Part shown: positions 9,665 through 21,941 of the stretch, piece by piece
How positions within the stretch are numbered: position 1 is the first letter of the stretch
How the letters are laid out: every line of letters starts with the position of its first letter
NCBI GenBank assembly: GCA_011947345.1
Contig: JAAVTG010000565.1
Span: forward strand, 248,001-312,000
DNA: 64,000 nucleotides
Source: Phytophthora quininea
Taxonomy: Eukaryota; Oomycota; Peronosporomycetes; Peronosporales; Peronosporaceae
Direction: 5' to 3'
Program-made: the position numbers and the translations under genes
Notes under the pieces: generated by a model
What the model saw: only the letters and a program-made list of their open reading frames with translations
Told to the model about the DNA's origin: nothing
The model's database searches: none

Positions 9665-11999
9665 ATGGGCTATAGCAGTGACGATGAATATGTTGACAAC
9701 AAACGTTATGAAGACTTCGAAGATGAGTGGCCTTTTGGCGTTTTTGGTGAGCCGAAGGATGTGCCTGCTCCATCGGGGACCGCGTGTTTGCAGATCAACA
9801 AGCTGTTGGCTAACGTAGGAGGCAACAAGTTCGCGTTTAGTGGAGTAGTAGAGTCGTTACCTAGTGCACCAGGACTTGTCGTGGATGGGTTGGGTCCAGT
9901 CGCACTTTCGCTGACGGAATCGATAGCAAAAGATCTTATTGCTGTTTGCCAGAAGTCTCCATTTGGACGCAAGTACGAGACACTGGTCGATGAGAACGTT
10001 CGCAATAGTTGGCAGCTCGAGGCGAGTCAAGTGAAGCTGACAAATCCAAAATGGCAGAAAGGTATCGAGGAACTGACCCAGACGATCGCTGAACGACTGG
10101 GCTACAAGGATATCCCACTGCAATGCAAGCTCTACAAGCTGCTGGTGTATGCCGAAGGAGGTCACTTTGCCAAGCACAAGGACACGGAAAAGGAGGACGG
10201 CATGATTGCCACCTTGGTGGTTCAGCCCCAAGTGTGCACGAAGGCGGCGACCTGTTGGTGTACCGCGACACTGAAACTGAATATCGTCACGATTTCGGCA
10301 AGGCGGCTGGTACGGCTGCGTTCCTCCTGCACTACGCAGTCCATTATGCCGATGCCGAGCATGCTCTAGAAATGGTGACGAACGGATATCACCAGGTGCT
10401 GGTGTATTCGATCTGTTTGCCGCCATTGGTGAGTCAAGTACGCTTAAATGGCGACAAACAAGTAATCGACGGTCTGGCAAACGCAATTGGCAGCATGAAA
10501 GAAGGTGGCGACTCGTTCGCGTTGGTTGTGTCCCCCAGTACACGGAGAAGAGCATCCGCGAATTGGGAGCTGGAGCATTCAAAGGTATTGACCATGCCAG
10601 GTTTCACGCTTTTGGAGAAGCAAATACTGCGGTTCCGGACGATAAGAAATTGCTCTTCTTTATTGCCATGCTGGAACACATGCTTAAGTTTTACGATAAC
10701 GAAGGTGGAGGTTCGTGGGAGAAGCAAAACGATGAGGACATGTCTGCGCTCACTTGGTATTCCACAACCGGTGAGTGTTTCGGTGTGCAAACCCCAAAGA
10801 ACCGACGTTCAATTTCTTGAATCCGAGTCATGACACTATGGAGACCGTACGGAAGCAGCACATACGAAGGCAGTTTGGTCAATGAAGCGCTGACCAGAGA
10901 CACGACATACTCACGATACGTACTTGTTGCATTCTTGGCGACGACAAGCGCTGCAAACGCACTGAAAATCGTCAACGAAGATGCAGCTCTGTCGATTCTA
11001 CAAACCCGAGAAAATGTTGACGCCGCAACGCTCAGCTCTTTCTTGACGGTTGTGTGCACATTGAAGGAGAAAAGGTATTCGTTTTCGGGTTCATGGGACG
11101 ACCCCAAACCCAGGTACGTGTCTGCCGATTTATTTCACAAGATATTCGAGCTGCTTGCCGCTGTTCATGACCAGGAATTAGTCGATGAATTTGTCACCAA
11201 ACTTTTGAACCGACTCAAACCGAACCAGGAAACAAACCTAGCAACAGTTCCCGGCTTGATCAAGATTGCGCGTACATTCCCATGGAGTGCCATTGATGAA
11301 CTACTCGCCGCACTAACCGCACAAGAGAGTGAACTGCGAGGCAAGGACTATTGCCTCATGCTAATATTTGACATTAACATGGCACTGAATATCGTCGATG
11401 GTTTGGATAAGGGGCCTGCACAAGAAGCGATACTGGAAGCCGCTGTGGCCTATGCAGTGACTCTGAAGGACGAAGAACTCTGCCTGTTCAAGCGGGTTGG
11501 TTTGGTCTGGGAGTTGGTCATTATGAGTGACAACAAGAGTACTTTCGAAGCTGTGGTGAACAAGTTCAAGCAGGTGGACCCGATTCTACTGCAACCGGTG
11601 ATCGAGGCAATCGTAACGCAGCTGGACAGTGCCAGTCTTGACAAGGCGAGTGATACATTTATTGCACTGAAAGGTGTTGCTTCGACGCGCATCAAGTGGC
11701 TGAATCACCAAATCCGCGGACTGGACAAACCTTTCTCGTGGGAAATGCACGATGCTACTTTTCCTGACGACAAGGTGGAGGCGTTCTTGCACGGAGCCGA
11801 AACGTCGACGACCATCATTGGAGTGAAAAGAAAACGGTTTAAAGACATTCAAGAAGCTCGCAACTTCGCTGCCAAGTGGACACGTAAGAAACCATCGTTC
11901 CGAATGGAAGCCGAATATGCGAACGGTGAAGCCTTCGTGGCGATCACGAACACGCGCGAGTGGTTCGAGCACTGTCAGGGAGTTGTTACTGCAGTATAA
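9665..11999 (+). pseudogene. 2OG-Fe(II) oxygenase-like gene B
   Basis: This copy shows the full family architecture. A short acidic leader (MGYSSDDEYVDNKRYEDFEDEWPFG) is followed by the pre-core GVVESLPSAPGLVVDG and the dioxygenase core with H-x-D in GGHFAKHKDTEK and distal H in ADAEHAL. Then come a linker, a long all-helical region (10830-11700) and the C-terminal domain (MHDATFPDDKVEAFLHG ... FVAITNTREWF). The 2OG-binding arginine found in sister copies (NGYRL) is histidine here (NGYHQ). Frame breaks occur at the C run near 10226 (shared with copy A), near 10535 (VVS/HQYTEK) and near 10825. From about 11220 onward it is almost identical to copy E at 42065. It is unlikely to make a full protein as it stands, and the missing Arg suggests loss of activity even if the frame breaks were errors. 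Confidence 0.82.
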
Positions 12000-12536
12000 A
12001 ATGGAGTGGAAGCGGCTACTGGAGCATGTTTCGGCTGGTGGTAGTGGTGATCGGCAGGTTGACGGTGATGAGGCGTCATGAAGGTTCCTCATCAATCGCG
12101 TTTCAAAAACGCATTTCTTTGAAAGTACTGCTACAGGACCAAGACCAGACGAGGACAAGTAGCAGAACGAGTTGCTTGTTGTCGTGAAAGCCTTTCGTTT
12201 ACCCTTTTGAATAACAACGATCGTGACATGAACCTCTGGTTCGTCACCTGTAGTTTTTACCATGAAAGAATGAGGGCGCTGTCATGGAATCAAAATCAAC
12301 TTGGTTTGCATTCCGAGCGCAAAAGCAAACGTGTATTTGGTTGAAGAGAATCCAATGTGCCTCGATTGCAATGTCTCCTACCAGGAATCCGTTGTGTCAG
12401 CCAAAAACTCTTGAACTAAGAAGCGTCGACGCTATGCCGCCAGAAATGCTGTATAAACCAGCTGGTCCTTAATCACCGTGTCAGAATGCGAAATGCGTTG
12501 CCATTCTTTAGTCCTTGTACTTGAGCACTTATGCAC
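12000..12536. other. Convergent 3' region between 2OG-B and 2OG-C
   Basis: The tails of two oppositely oriented oxygenase-like genes meet here. No further gene is recognised. About the first 55 bases (to roughly 12053) are shared with the sequence downstream of copy E (42842-42898), marking the end of that duplicated block. Confidence 0.5.
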
Positions 12537-14739
12537 TTACTTACCAGCCTCCCCACCACTAACACCAAAGTGTTCCTTCAAGAAATCGAGTTCACTCCGG
12601 TCGAGTTTCAATTGCTTCTGCCGCTCTTCAAACCACGTCTTCGTTTTCGTGATGGTGACAAAGTTCACTGGGTGGGCTCTCTCCGCCTCCATCTCGAACG
12701 ACGCCTTCGTCGTCGCATCCACCAGGCCGCGTAGTTTTGCGCTTCTCCGATCTTCTTGAATTTGATCGCTTTCTTCGTGTACATGGTTTCGTTGGGGCCT
12801 CGCAGAAATTGCTCAATCTACGCATTGTCAGGAAGACTGCGTTAGGCATTTCCCACGAAAAAGGTTTGTCGAGAGCTCGGATCTGGTGGTTCAGCCACTT
12901 CTCCCTCTTAGCTGTGATCGAGGACAACATTAGACGCTTGTCGTCATTCTCGTCAAGACCAGCCAGGTAGCGCGGGAAGAGCTCAACGATCGTACCGAGT
13001 AAAATTGCATCCATCTGCAAGAATTTACGAGCCACACGTTTCAACAAGTCCTTGTCTTCACACGAGATCAAACACTTCCAAAGTAGATCTACACAGCTGA
13101 AATCGCATAAGTCTTCGTCGGGGAAGGCGACGACTATGTCGACGACGAATTTCAGTAGTGTGGCTCGAGCGACTCCAGTATCTAAACCATCGGCAATTTG
13201 GAACGCCATCTCCGTGTCAAACTCGCTGGAGCTACCCGCAAACACCGTCAAGAACGCCGTGCCAATGTCGCTCCAGCTAAACGCTCGAGCGATGTCGGTG
13301 AGCGATGGGATCAGCAATTTCTTGTCTGCTTCTCGGTGGAGACGACCCCAAAACTCTATGAAGAATCGATTAACGAGTGCAGAGCTACCAGCCATGACAA
13401 GTAGCTGGCTCAAAGTGCAGAAGAACTCGACCGAGAACTTGACAGGCTTCGGCTGCACTCCGCTCCCCCACGTCTTCTTCATTACGGTCCTATTAATCGC
13501 CACATCCATGAACTCTGAGACCGTCGCTACATCCACTACTTTATGCTGTTGAATCGCTTCAGCAGTTGCGTCCACATTGATGAATTTGAGTGCATAGTTT
13601 ACAGCTTCCACTTCGGACCAAGCCACGACAGCATACTGCGAATAAGTTGTATGTCTTGTAGCACTCGCGTTGCCGAGATTTCCTTCGTGGACACTGGTGG
13701 TGTTTGTCTCGCAGAGCCAAGACAACGTATCTGGTGTTCAGAAAGTTGAGCTGCTCTTCCATCCGCAGAATGCGCCCAAGCTTCCTCCCAGAATTTGAAA
13801 ACCAAGTCACGTATTCCAGATCCTTCCCATCGCTTTTGGGCCCACGATAGCACTCGCCGCTAACCTTAATTTCGTTGTCCAATCTGGCCAGAAACAACAG
13901 CAACTTCTTGTCGGTCGGAACCATCTCGTTCGCTTCTTCCAGCGCATTGAATCGAGCTCGATCGACGCCTTTGAAAGCCTGACATCCTAGCTCGATAATA
14001 CTCTTCTCAGTATACTTGTGAACTTGCAGCAGTGCGAAGGAATCGTCAATGTCCAATTTGCAGATTGCAGACGCCAAGTCTTCACTGAGTGCGTGGTAAT
14101 GGTTTCGACTCGTGCGTAGCATTCCTGGAGGCAAGCAGATTGAGTACACCAACGCAAGTCGGTGTCCCTTTGTCACTTGCTCCAACGAGTGCTCAGCATC
14201 GGCATAGTAAACGGCGTAATGTGTCAGATACGCTGCTTTGCCGTCACTCTTCCCGAAATCATGGCGACATTCCTTGACGCCGTTGCGATATACAATCAAA
14301 GTCCCTCCTTCGTGGAAACTCGGCGGTTGAATCACTAAGGTTGCGATCATCCCGTCGGCTTTCTCGGTGTCACGATGCTTGGCGAAGTGGCCTCCTTCAG
14401 CGTACACCAAGAGCTTGTAGACCTTGCATTGCAGATGAACTCCCGACTGGCCGATTCGGTCAGCGATTGTCTCGACCAATTTCTCCATCCCGGAATGCCA
14501 CAGCGGGTTTTCAAGCTTCACGCTGTGCGATTCTAACTGCCAACTCTTGTGGACACTGTCGTCCATCAACGTCTCGAATTTCCGTCCAAACGGAGAGCGA
14601 TCACAGACTGCGATCAACTTGTTGGCGGTGTCTTCATTCAGAGGCATCGAGATGGTCCCCACTCCATCAACGACGAGGCCTGGAATCGACGGGAGCGACT
14701 CTGCTACTCCGCCGAACGAAAACTCGCCAGCACTTTCAA

Positions 14740-14957
14740 TGAGCAATAGTCACTTGTCTAGCAACTATATCACTTAGCGCAGCTCTTCTTAGAGTGGGGA
14801 TTGCCTTAGCTTTATTCACCGCTTGGCAAATTGCGGAATGAGCTCACTGTTCTCTCTGTCTGCAAGGCTAAGTCCAACGGTCGGATCTCCAAAGCTTACT
14901 CGTCTCAGACGCGTCCCAGACGTTGAAGTCGCACACCTTGTGCATTTGCTTCTCAAA
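14740..14957 (-). repeat. Copia 3' LTR
   Basis: About 218 bp, matching 19562-19779 throughout except for one base near the outer end. Preceded (element sense) by the purine tract GAGAAGAGAG at about 14958-14967, the likely plus-strand primer site. Confidence 0.9.
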
Positions 14958-15126
14958 CTCTCTTCTCGACTTCAAGTCCACTTGCCTTGCCTTCTTATCA
15001 GAAGTGGCCTTGACTCTACAAGTCCAAGCGCCAAAATCCTTCGTGACGTTTTCTCTTTGCATCCCTCACTCTTTTTCTCGCCTTCGTTCCCGACAGGCGG
15101 CTTTCCTCCCATTGCATGGGGCTTTA

Positions 15127-16918
15127 CTAAGCACTAGGGTCACCTTCACCGATTTCTCGCACTCCAAGAGTGTCTCTGTGTCGCTGAAATGCCTCTGCAG
15201 GCAACGGCTTTGCCATGGTGTCGGCCACATTATCTCGTGTCGCCACGGAACTAATTTGCACTTCTCTCTCCGCAACGTACTCGCGGATCTTGAGGTCTTT
15301 GATTCTGAGCTGCTTTGTACGCCGGTGTTTCCCATCATGCTCCATCAATTCAACAGCACTGCTCGAATCACAGAACACCTTAGTGCTCTCTCTTGGTAGT
15401 TCCAGCTCATCTACCAAATGCTCGAGCCAGACAGCCTCATGCAAGCCTTCATTAGCCGCAATCAACTCCGCTTCACATGTGCTTTCTGCCAAGATTCCCT
15501 GCTTCCAACTCTTCGCAGAGATCAACTGGCCACAGCAAACACTGTGAATCCACTGACTAGCTTCAAGTCTTCTTGATCAGACGCGTAACTAGCATCCGCA
15601 TAAACCTCGATCTGAAGCTTTTCAAACTTTCGTGCTTCGTTCAAATCATAGTGCAATCCCATTTCACTAGTGCCTTTGACATACCTGAGAACCCTTTTGG
15701 CTGCTTGCCAATGCACCACTCTAAACTTCTCCAGAAACTTGCTGAGAATCCAAAGAGCTGTGGCCAAATCGGGTCTCGATCCACTCACTAAGTACTGCAA
15801 GCACCCAACAAGACTACGATACGGCAAGTTCTTGCTCTTCCTTTGCTCGTCTTCGGTAGCCTCAACTAACTTCACTGCATCAGGACACATCGGAATTCTT
15901 ACCGGATGTGCCTCGTTCATCCTGAACGTTTGCAGCATATCTTGCACATACTTCGTCTGTCGGAACATCACGTGCGTCTCTGGCACATACGTGATCTGCA
16001 GTCCCAACAGGTAGTTTACTTCTCCAAGTTCCTTAATCTTGAAGAGTTCATTCAACTTTGTCGCAAAGTAATCTACGTCTTCATTCCGTCCAATAATCAG
16101 AATGTCATCCACATAGACTGGAACGAAAATGATTCGATCACATCCCTTAATCCAGTATAGCCCAGGGTCCTTTACACTTCTCGTAAACCCCAAGTCTACC
16201 AAGACCTTGTGCAGCGTGTTATTCCAATTCATGGGCGATTGACGCAACCCATATATGCTCTTCAACAACAAGCATACATATTCCTCGTAACCCCGCTTCA
16301 CGTGACCTTCCGGCTGCTCCATATAAATCACTCTATCTGTCGGAGCGTTTAGGAACGCCGTGACAAAGTCAAATTGTTTAGCCACCATCTTATGCATGCC
16401 TGCATACAGCAGCACAAATCGCAACGTCTCAAACCTGATCACTGGAGCGAACGTCTCATCATAGTCCAGCTTCCAGATCTGCAGGCACCCCAGCACTACC
16501 AATCGCGCCTTAAACCTTATCAGGCGATGCTCATTCTCCTCAACACCCAAATCCATTTATTCTTGAGTATGTGAGCATTCTCAGGTCGCGGAACTAATAT
16601 CCACGTATCGTTTTTCAACTGTGCCAGGAACTCTTCCTTTGTAGCCTGAAGCCATTGATCTCTCTGCGGCGATGTCATCATTTCATCCCAAGTCAACGGC
16701 ACTTCATACCCAAGTACTGAGGTTGCCGAAGTTGAGGCACTAAACACAGTCGCCACAAAGTCATTATATTTCGCAGTCTTCTTCGTCTTACGTCGCGAAC
16801 ATCGAGGCTCTTTTACCTCTACAGGCAGATGGCGCTTCCTCTTCTTTTCTTTCGGTGTCGGGCTTTTCTCTTCTTCAGGACTCTCTTCTGTTTCTTGAGT
16901 CTCCTCTTCGTCACTCAA
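15127..16918 (-). CDS. Copia reverse transcriptase and RNase H
   Basis: Three partly overlapping frames. The first (16918-16520) is a charged linker leading into the RT start (WLQATKEEFLAQLKNDTW). The second (16556-15522) holds the RT core, with the catalytic Y-V-D-D at FVPVYVDDILIIG, plus QFDFVTAFLNA and the connection region ending ADASYASD. The third (15525-15127) holds RNase H, with SAKSWKQ, STCEAEL and CDSSSAVEL. The catalytic residues are present, but the passages between frames require indels, so this copy is not translatable as one polyprotein. Confidence 0.85.
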
Positions 16919-18573
16919 GCGCTCATTAGGTTCATTATCCCCCTTAGCGCTTGATGACCCTCCGACCCGAGATCTTCTTCACCTCTGTCACTGTCAGCAT
17001 GCTCGGTAGGTAACTTGAAACGTACTCGCCTCGACTTTCCAGAATCATCAAAACGGATATGTCTTGGCTTTCCAGAATCCTCTTCAACTTCTTCATCTAC
17101 CTCTACACGCTCGTGAACTTCGTCACTCATCTCATTTTCAGGAACTTCAGCAACTGGCAGAGTCACAAACGGCAGTCTAGTACTATCCACCTCCGGTCGT
17201 CGTCTAAGACGATAAACTGTGTTCAACAGCTTATTCACATAGTCCTTAGACACCGTAGTCTGCTCGTAAAACTTCACGTTTTCTGCTCTGTGCTCACTTA
17301 TCACACCAGTCGCTAAGTCCAAGAGGCGATAACCTTTAGTCTTTACTGCATACCCGACCAACAAAGTTGGAGCTCCTCTCCTCGACAACTTGTTGTCGCG
17401 ATACACCTTATCCACAAACTTTACATCAAAACAGCCAAACGGTCTCAGATGTCTTACACTCGGTTTCTTCCCGAACACCTTCTCGTGCGGTGTCATCTGG
17501 TCCTTGTTGCCCTTTGTCGTCGTGCGATTTGTCGTCTCCACTACGTATGCAGCTGCTTCTCCCCACAACATCTCAGGGAGTCCGCTACTATACAGGACTG
17601 ACCGCACTTTATTCATCATAATACCATGCGCCTTTTCCACCAAGCACACTTCTTCTGGAGTTTGTGGATGAGCGAATATATGTATCGACTCACCAGCACA
17701 CATCCTGGCAACTTCTCCACTAGTAAATTCCGAACCTTGATCCGACTGAAAAGCTTTCACAATCTTTCCATGTCTAGCCTTCACATAGTCTCGAAATTCA
17801 CTCAGCTCCTGCACTGTTTCCTCCTTCGACTGCTGCAAGTATATCTACTGGTATCTTGAGCCTTCATCCAACACATGCAAGTACATCTTGAAGCCTTCAA
17901 TGGTTGGCACACTCAGAAAACCCAAGTCCACAAACACCTTCTCAAAAGGAATTTCAACTCTCTTCGGAGACGTGTTTCGGAATGACATGCGCTTCATTTT
18001 CGCCATCTCACAGTTATAGCATCGCGCCTTAGTCTTCCTATCTGCCTTCGACAATTCCAATCCTCTCACCAACTCCTTATCAGCCATCAACTTGATTGCA
18101 TTCCACCCCGCATGTGCAAGTCGGAAATGCCATAGCCTTAGATTATTTCTCGGTTGAGGTAACGTCTGCAAGACTGTCATTGCCGGCTTCGAACTCGGGA
18201 CTTCCACCATCGACTGAAAGAGTCCGTCTACCATGTCAAATTTCCACACCCAATTCTTTATTGGTTGCGTTAACGTAGTCGCCTGTTGATCTTCACTTAA
18301 CTGCGCCCGAAAACCATGTTCTTCCAGCAGTAAACGCTGCGATAACAAATTCGTTGCACCGTCATCGAATACCGCATCAACACTTATCAGAACCCGTTCA
18401 CCACTAACAGCATCCACAACACGAAACTTCACTATCCCATGCTGCTCAGCCTTCTTCACTGTGTTGTCAAACCACTTCATCTTCACGTTACAGTCACTCG
18501 ACAGCGACTTGAACGCATCTCGACAACCACAGATGTGCACTCCTGAAGCGTTATCCAAGACAAAGGCATGCAA
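16915..18573 (-). CDS. Copia protease and integrase
   Basis: The protease-like N-terminus has LDNASGVHI in place of the usual D-S/T-G-A triad context. It is followed by the integrase zinc-binding H-H-C-C module (LWHFRLAHAG ... CYNCEMAKMK). The integrase core has first Asp in VFVDLG, second Asp in FQSDQGSEF and Glu in EEVCLVEKAHG. An in-frame TAG near 17845 breaks the core between GSRYQ and IYLQQSKEE. The downstream GKKPSVRHLRPFG and capped C-terminal region are normal for copia integrases. Overlaps gag in a different frame. Confidence 0.85.
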
Positions 18574-19562
18574 AACTCCACATCCGACTCAGACTCCGCC
18601 ACCGGATTCATCAAACATGGCTCATCATTTCCACGAACTACCTTGATGACTGTCACAGGTTTGCCCTTGGTTTTACTTCTCTTCGGGTTGTAATACCCTG
18701 CAACGTCTTCGTGGGTATCCTCGTTGCCAGCTTTCCCAGGCGCTCCTGGTTTACCCTTGCTCGGCGGTCCACCTGACGAAGGTTCCCGTTTAGGAGCACG
18801 ACACTCGTACGCATAATGCCTCCATTTGTCACAGTTCCAGCATCTGACGTTCGCGCGGCGCCTCTTTTGGCCACCACGACCACCTTTACCTCCTCGCTGT
18901 TGCTGCTTCTTCCCTTGAGCGAACAACGCGTTCTGTTCACCGGACTGCTGCGACCCAGAAGGTGTCGACCCACTTGCTACTGCAGCGGTGGTACTTGCTT
19001 TCCGAGCTCTTGCCTCTGCAATAGACTTAGCCTGGTTCATCCTTTCCTCACGACTTGTGAGCTTCACCTTCACTTGCTGCAACGTGTAATCATCGAGATT
19101 GTCAAAGGTCTCCACTAGATTTTGATAGGAGTCTCCCAATCCCGTTAACAGAGCTGTGGTCACATCTTTATCTGAGACTTCTTCATTCATCAGGATCAAA
19201 TCTTGCTTAAGCGCCTCTACCCGATGAATGTACTCCCTTATTGTCTCGCTCCCAGCATCAAACTCCACGCTCATCAGCTCACGACGCTTGAACAATGCCA
19301 CATTGAAAGACTTCTTCTCGAAATCATCCACCAGAGCCTTCCACTTCTCTTGTGGTTTCTCCAGATGGGCAAGTCTCACGCGGGTTCCATCATCTAACGT
19401 GTTCGTCAAGATGTCATTGATCAGCAAGACCTTGTCCCGCCACTTCTTGCGCCGTCTCTTCGTCTCCTTGTACGCCAAGAAGTTCTTTCCATCAAACTTT
19501 AAGTAGCGAATCGTATCCACTCGAGGACCATCCTCTTCCGCGCCGCTTGGGCTCATAACCAT
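18483..19562 (-). CDS. Copia gag
   Basis: About 360 residues with an N-terminal capsid-like helical region (RYLKFDGKNFLAYKE ... LTGLGDSYQNLVETFDN) and a basic region. A CCHC zinc knuckle, C-W-N-C-D-K-W-R-H-Y-A-Y-E-C, binds the genomic RNA. Two start codons are possible, at 19562 (overlapping the LTR edge and primer site) and 19556; the second is more natural. Gag and protease are in different frames, and whether that is a programmed shift or damage cannot be decided here. Confidence 0.85.
   Translation of the reverse strand: MVMSPSGAEEDGPRVDTIRYLKFDGKNFLAYKETKRRRKKWRDKVLLINDILTNTLDDGTRVRLAHLEKPQEKWKALVDDFEKKSFNVALFKRRELMSVEFDAGSETIREYIHRVEALKQDLILMNEEVSDKDVTTALLTGLGDSYQNLVETFDNLDDYTLQQVKVKLTSREERMNQAKSIAEARARKASTTAAVASGSTPSGSQQSGEQNALFAQGKKQQQRGGKGGRGGQKRRRANVRCWNCDKWRHYAYECRAPKREPSSGGPPSKGKPGAPGKAGNEDTHEDVAGYYNPKRSKTKGKPVTVIKVVRGNDEPCLMNPVAESESDVEFCMPLSWITLQECTSVVVEMRSSRCRVTVT
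19550..19561 (-). other. Copia primer-binding site
   Basis: TGGTTATGAGCC directly follows the 5' LTR. It resembles the TGGTATCAGAGC initiator-tRNA primer site common in copia elements, with changes in the middle. Confidence 0.55.
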
Positions 19563-19779
19563 GAGCAAAAGTCACTTGTCTAGCAACTATATCACTTAGC
19601 GCAGCTCTTCTTAGAGTGGGGATTGCCTTAGCTTTATTCACCGCTTGGCAAATTGCGGAATGAGCTCACTGTTCTCTCTGTCTGCAAGGCTAAGTCCAAC
19701 GGTCGGATCTCCAAAGCTTACTCGTCTCAGACGCGTCCCAGACGTTGAAGTCGCACACCTTGTGCATTTGCTTCTCAAA
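19562..19779 (-). repeat. Copia 5' LTR
   Basis: About 218 bp, near-identical partner of 14740-14957. In element sense it begins TGAGAAGCAAATGC and ends TTTTGCTCA. The outer edge abuts CTTTC, the presumed target duplication. Confidence 0.9.
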
Positions 19780-20093
19780 CTTTCTTCCGCTCGAGCCAGA
19801 ATTTTGTTGATTTCCATACAAGTGTCACTCTCTGGCAGCAGTACGTCGTTGGGCTCCCCTTGATGCCAAATGGCAACTTCTTGAAGTCGTCCCGATAGTC
19901 GTTCGGGTAGAAGTCGCTGTCGTAACCTTCTTCTCTCGGTTTCTCCCGGGTGTACGGAGAGCTAGAACGAGGCATGGCTAAAGCTCTGCACGGTACAGGA
20001 GAAAAAGGAGACCGAAGGAAAATACTTCGTAGTATTTTACACCTTCGTCAACAACCATCTTTCAACGGTATTTTGCATATTGAACACATTTCT

Positions 20094-21625
20094 CTACAGT
20101 GATTGGTTGTTGAGGAACTTGTTGAGCATGTCGAGAGCCACTGCCGGTTGGTCTTGAGGCACCATGTGACCAGAATTGAAAACCCTCAGGAACGTGAACT
20201 GGTTGTTGAACGACCGCACCACACCGGCACTCGTGCCCTCTGAGGTGATGAACGGCGTCTCGGATGCTGCGTTGAATCCGTCCTTGCCCTTCCACTCCAA
20301 CGCCTTCGTCCAGGCCTGGTTGCCGTACCAGTTGCACATCAAATCCGCATCACCAGTGTAGATCAAAACACGTAGATCGTCGTTCAGCAAGTCCGCGACG
20401 TACGTGTTGAACGGTTTCGCCAGGTCTGCTGTCATGTAGAACGCCACGTTCACTTGCATGTTGCACTCCTGCCACGAACCAACGCGCTTCGAGTCAACGC
20501 CCAGTGACGCGCGAACGTTGGGGAGTCTAGGTACTTGGACACGTACGACATGTCGTAGCACTTGGTCGGGTCGTCCATGCGGGTGCACGGCATGCGGATG
20601 TCGTACGGGTTGCGGTCGGCCGACAACAGCGGCGCGAACAGCTTCTCGGTGCAGAAGTCGGTGCCGTCGTAGCACGCCGTCACGTTCTGCGGACACTGGG
20701 CCAGGATCTCTCCGCACACGGGAGCCGCCTGCTTCATCTCCTGCAGCTGCGCGTCGTCCACCAGCGTGATGTTGTAGGCGTTCTCGATGGCCATCTCGAT
20801 GTAGTGCGGCAGCTGGATGGAGGCCTGCGTGATGCCGTTGCCGATGGCGATGCCCTTGAGGTTGATGTGTTTGGTTGTGTTGGCGTTCTGCTTGTTCATC
20901 TGCCATACGTAGTGCGCGGTCACCGGCACGTAGTGTCCGCCGTAGCTCTCTCCGGTGATGTAAAAGTCTCGGCCGGCCAGCTCCGGGTGCTTGTCGAAGA
21001 AACCCTGCAGGAAGTAGTAGATGTTCTCGCCCACGTTGTCCTCGCTGTCGTCGGCGTCCTGCTCGTCGCCGTACGTGAAGCCCACGGTGGTGGGCTGGTC
21101 GAGCCACACGACGTTGCTCTCGTTGGTCCACGAGTACGGGTTGATACGTGTAGACAAGTCCGGCAGTACGTGACACGGTCCGTTCTCCGTGAGCAGGGCC
21201 ATCATACTGGAGCAACCGGGTCCGCCGGTGAGCCAGAGCACGAGCGGGTCGGTGCTGGGCTGGCTGCGGGACTCAAAGTACCAGTAGAAGTAGTGGTCGT
21301 CCACCTTGTTGGGTAGTTTGATGTAGCCTGCGTCTTGGGTGGTGAGCCCGCAGAAGACCTCGTTGTCGCCAATCGTTGTCTTCACCGGTTCTGCTTCCGT
21401 CGCTGCGTGTGTCTGCACTTCCGGTTGAGCATTGTGGTCGCTACGGTCTCCATTAATATTAGCCAGAGATTCGGATCCGAACGTGAAGAGCAGACAAAGC
21501 GCAGAGATCGCAAGGACGAACAGACCGCCGCGACGTAGCTCTTGCTTGCGGGTCTCCTCGCGCTGCCACAGACGGACGTTGTACTGCAGCGAGGTCTTCC
21601 TCAGCGGGGTCGTCTCGGACGCCAT
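20094..21625 (-). CDS. Serine carboxypeptidase 1 (S10), type II membrane form
   Basis: S10 peptidases remove C-terminal residues from peptides, usually in vacuoles, lysosomes or outside the cell. The start is ATG at 21625 (MASETTPLRKTS). A short basic cytoplasmic tail is followed by a membrane anchor (GGLFVLAISALCLLFTFG), then the catalytic domain: LTGGPGCSSM, TENGPC, catalytic Ser in ITGESYGGHY, Asp in YTGDADLMCNW and His in FNSGHMVPQDQP. All three catalytic residues are present. One frame break occurs at 20520-20523, where GGGG (CCCC in gene sense) stands for the CCCCC present in the near-identical SCP2; one added base would join SKYLDSP to NVRASLG. It is head to head with SCP2 over a 316-bp gap and almost identical to it from the ectodomain start onward. 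Confidence 0.88.
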
Positions 21626-21941
21626 GGCGGCAAGCAATTCAGTCAGGAAATGAGGTTGGACGGGCCCGACGCTGGTCGGAACGGCGAGAGCGTCCTATCG
21701 TCGGAGCCCGCGACAAGCGCAGCAGCCAGCGCAAGAGAAGCAACACGCCATGGAGAGCAAGTGTCCACAATCAGGAGGACACTTTGTCGATTGGCAAGCA
21801 GACAGCTGCGTCTTATTCGTTGCGATCTTTCCAGTCCGTTTCGCTTCATCTTGTCCAGCGTGGCCTTCGACTGCGGCCCGCACACTCATCACTTCGGAAT
21901 TCCCCCGGTTGGCAGCAGATCAAGCACAAGACGGGAGCAAG
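21626..21941. promoter_or_regulatory. Shared divergent promoter of SCP1 and SCP2
   Basis: A 316-bp gap between two divergent start codons, with no open gene of its own. It must hold both promoters and 5' leaders. CTCATCACTTC at about 21884 is only a partial match to the oomycete initiator. Divergent pairing with such a short gap suggests co-expression. Confidence 0.5.

Larger units (their letters stand above)
14738..19779 (-). mobile_element. Copia-type LTR retrotransposon
   Basis: A 5-kb element read leftwards, with paired LTRs of about 218 bp (14740-14957 and 19562-19779). The order of domains is gag, protease, integrase, reverse transcriptase, RNase H, which defines copia. The two LTRs differ by a single base in my reading (gcaatag versus gcaaaag), so insertion was recent. 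Flanking CTTTC occurs at 14733-14737 and 19780-19784, consistent with a 5-bp target duplication if the ends are placed two bases beyond TG/CA. A primer-binding-like TGGTTATGAGCC adjoins the 5' LTR and a purine tract GAGAAGAGAG adjoins the 3' LTR. The element sits inside 2OG-C. Its coding region is broken by frame changes and one stop despite the near-identical LTRs. Confidence 0.92.
12537..19975 (-). pseudogene. 2OG-Fe(II) oxygenase-like gene C, split by copia element
   Basis: The N-terminus lies at 19785-19975 (MPRSSSPYTREKPREEGY, then a WPFG-like KLPFG and MEINKILARAEE in the next frame). The rest runs from 14732 down to 12537. Between them sits the copia element at 14738-19779. The core is well kept: GGHFAKHRDTEK (H-x-D), ADAEHSLEQ (distal H) and KGHRLAL (Arg). 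The helical region (13725-12900) and C-terminal domain follow. Lesions besides the insertion: GGGG near 19856 needs one more G to join KLPFGIKG to EPNDV; and there are frame breaks near 13735-13750, 12830 (VFPDN) and 12720. Apart from these, the ligand set is complete, so this copy may have been functional before the retrotransposon arrived. Confidence 0.8.
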
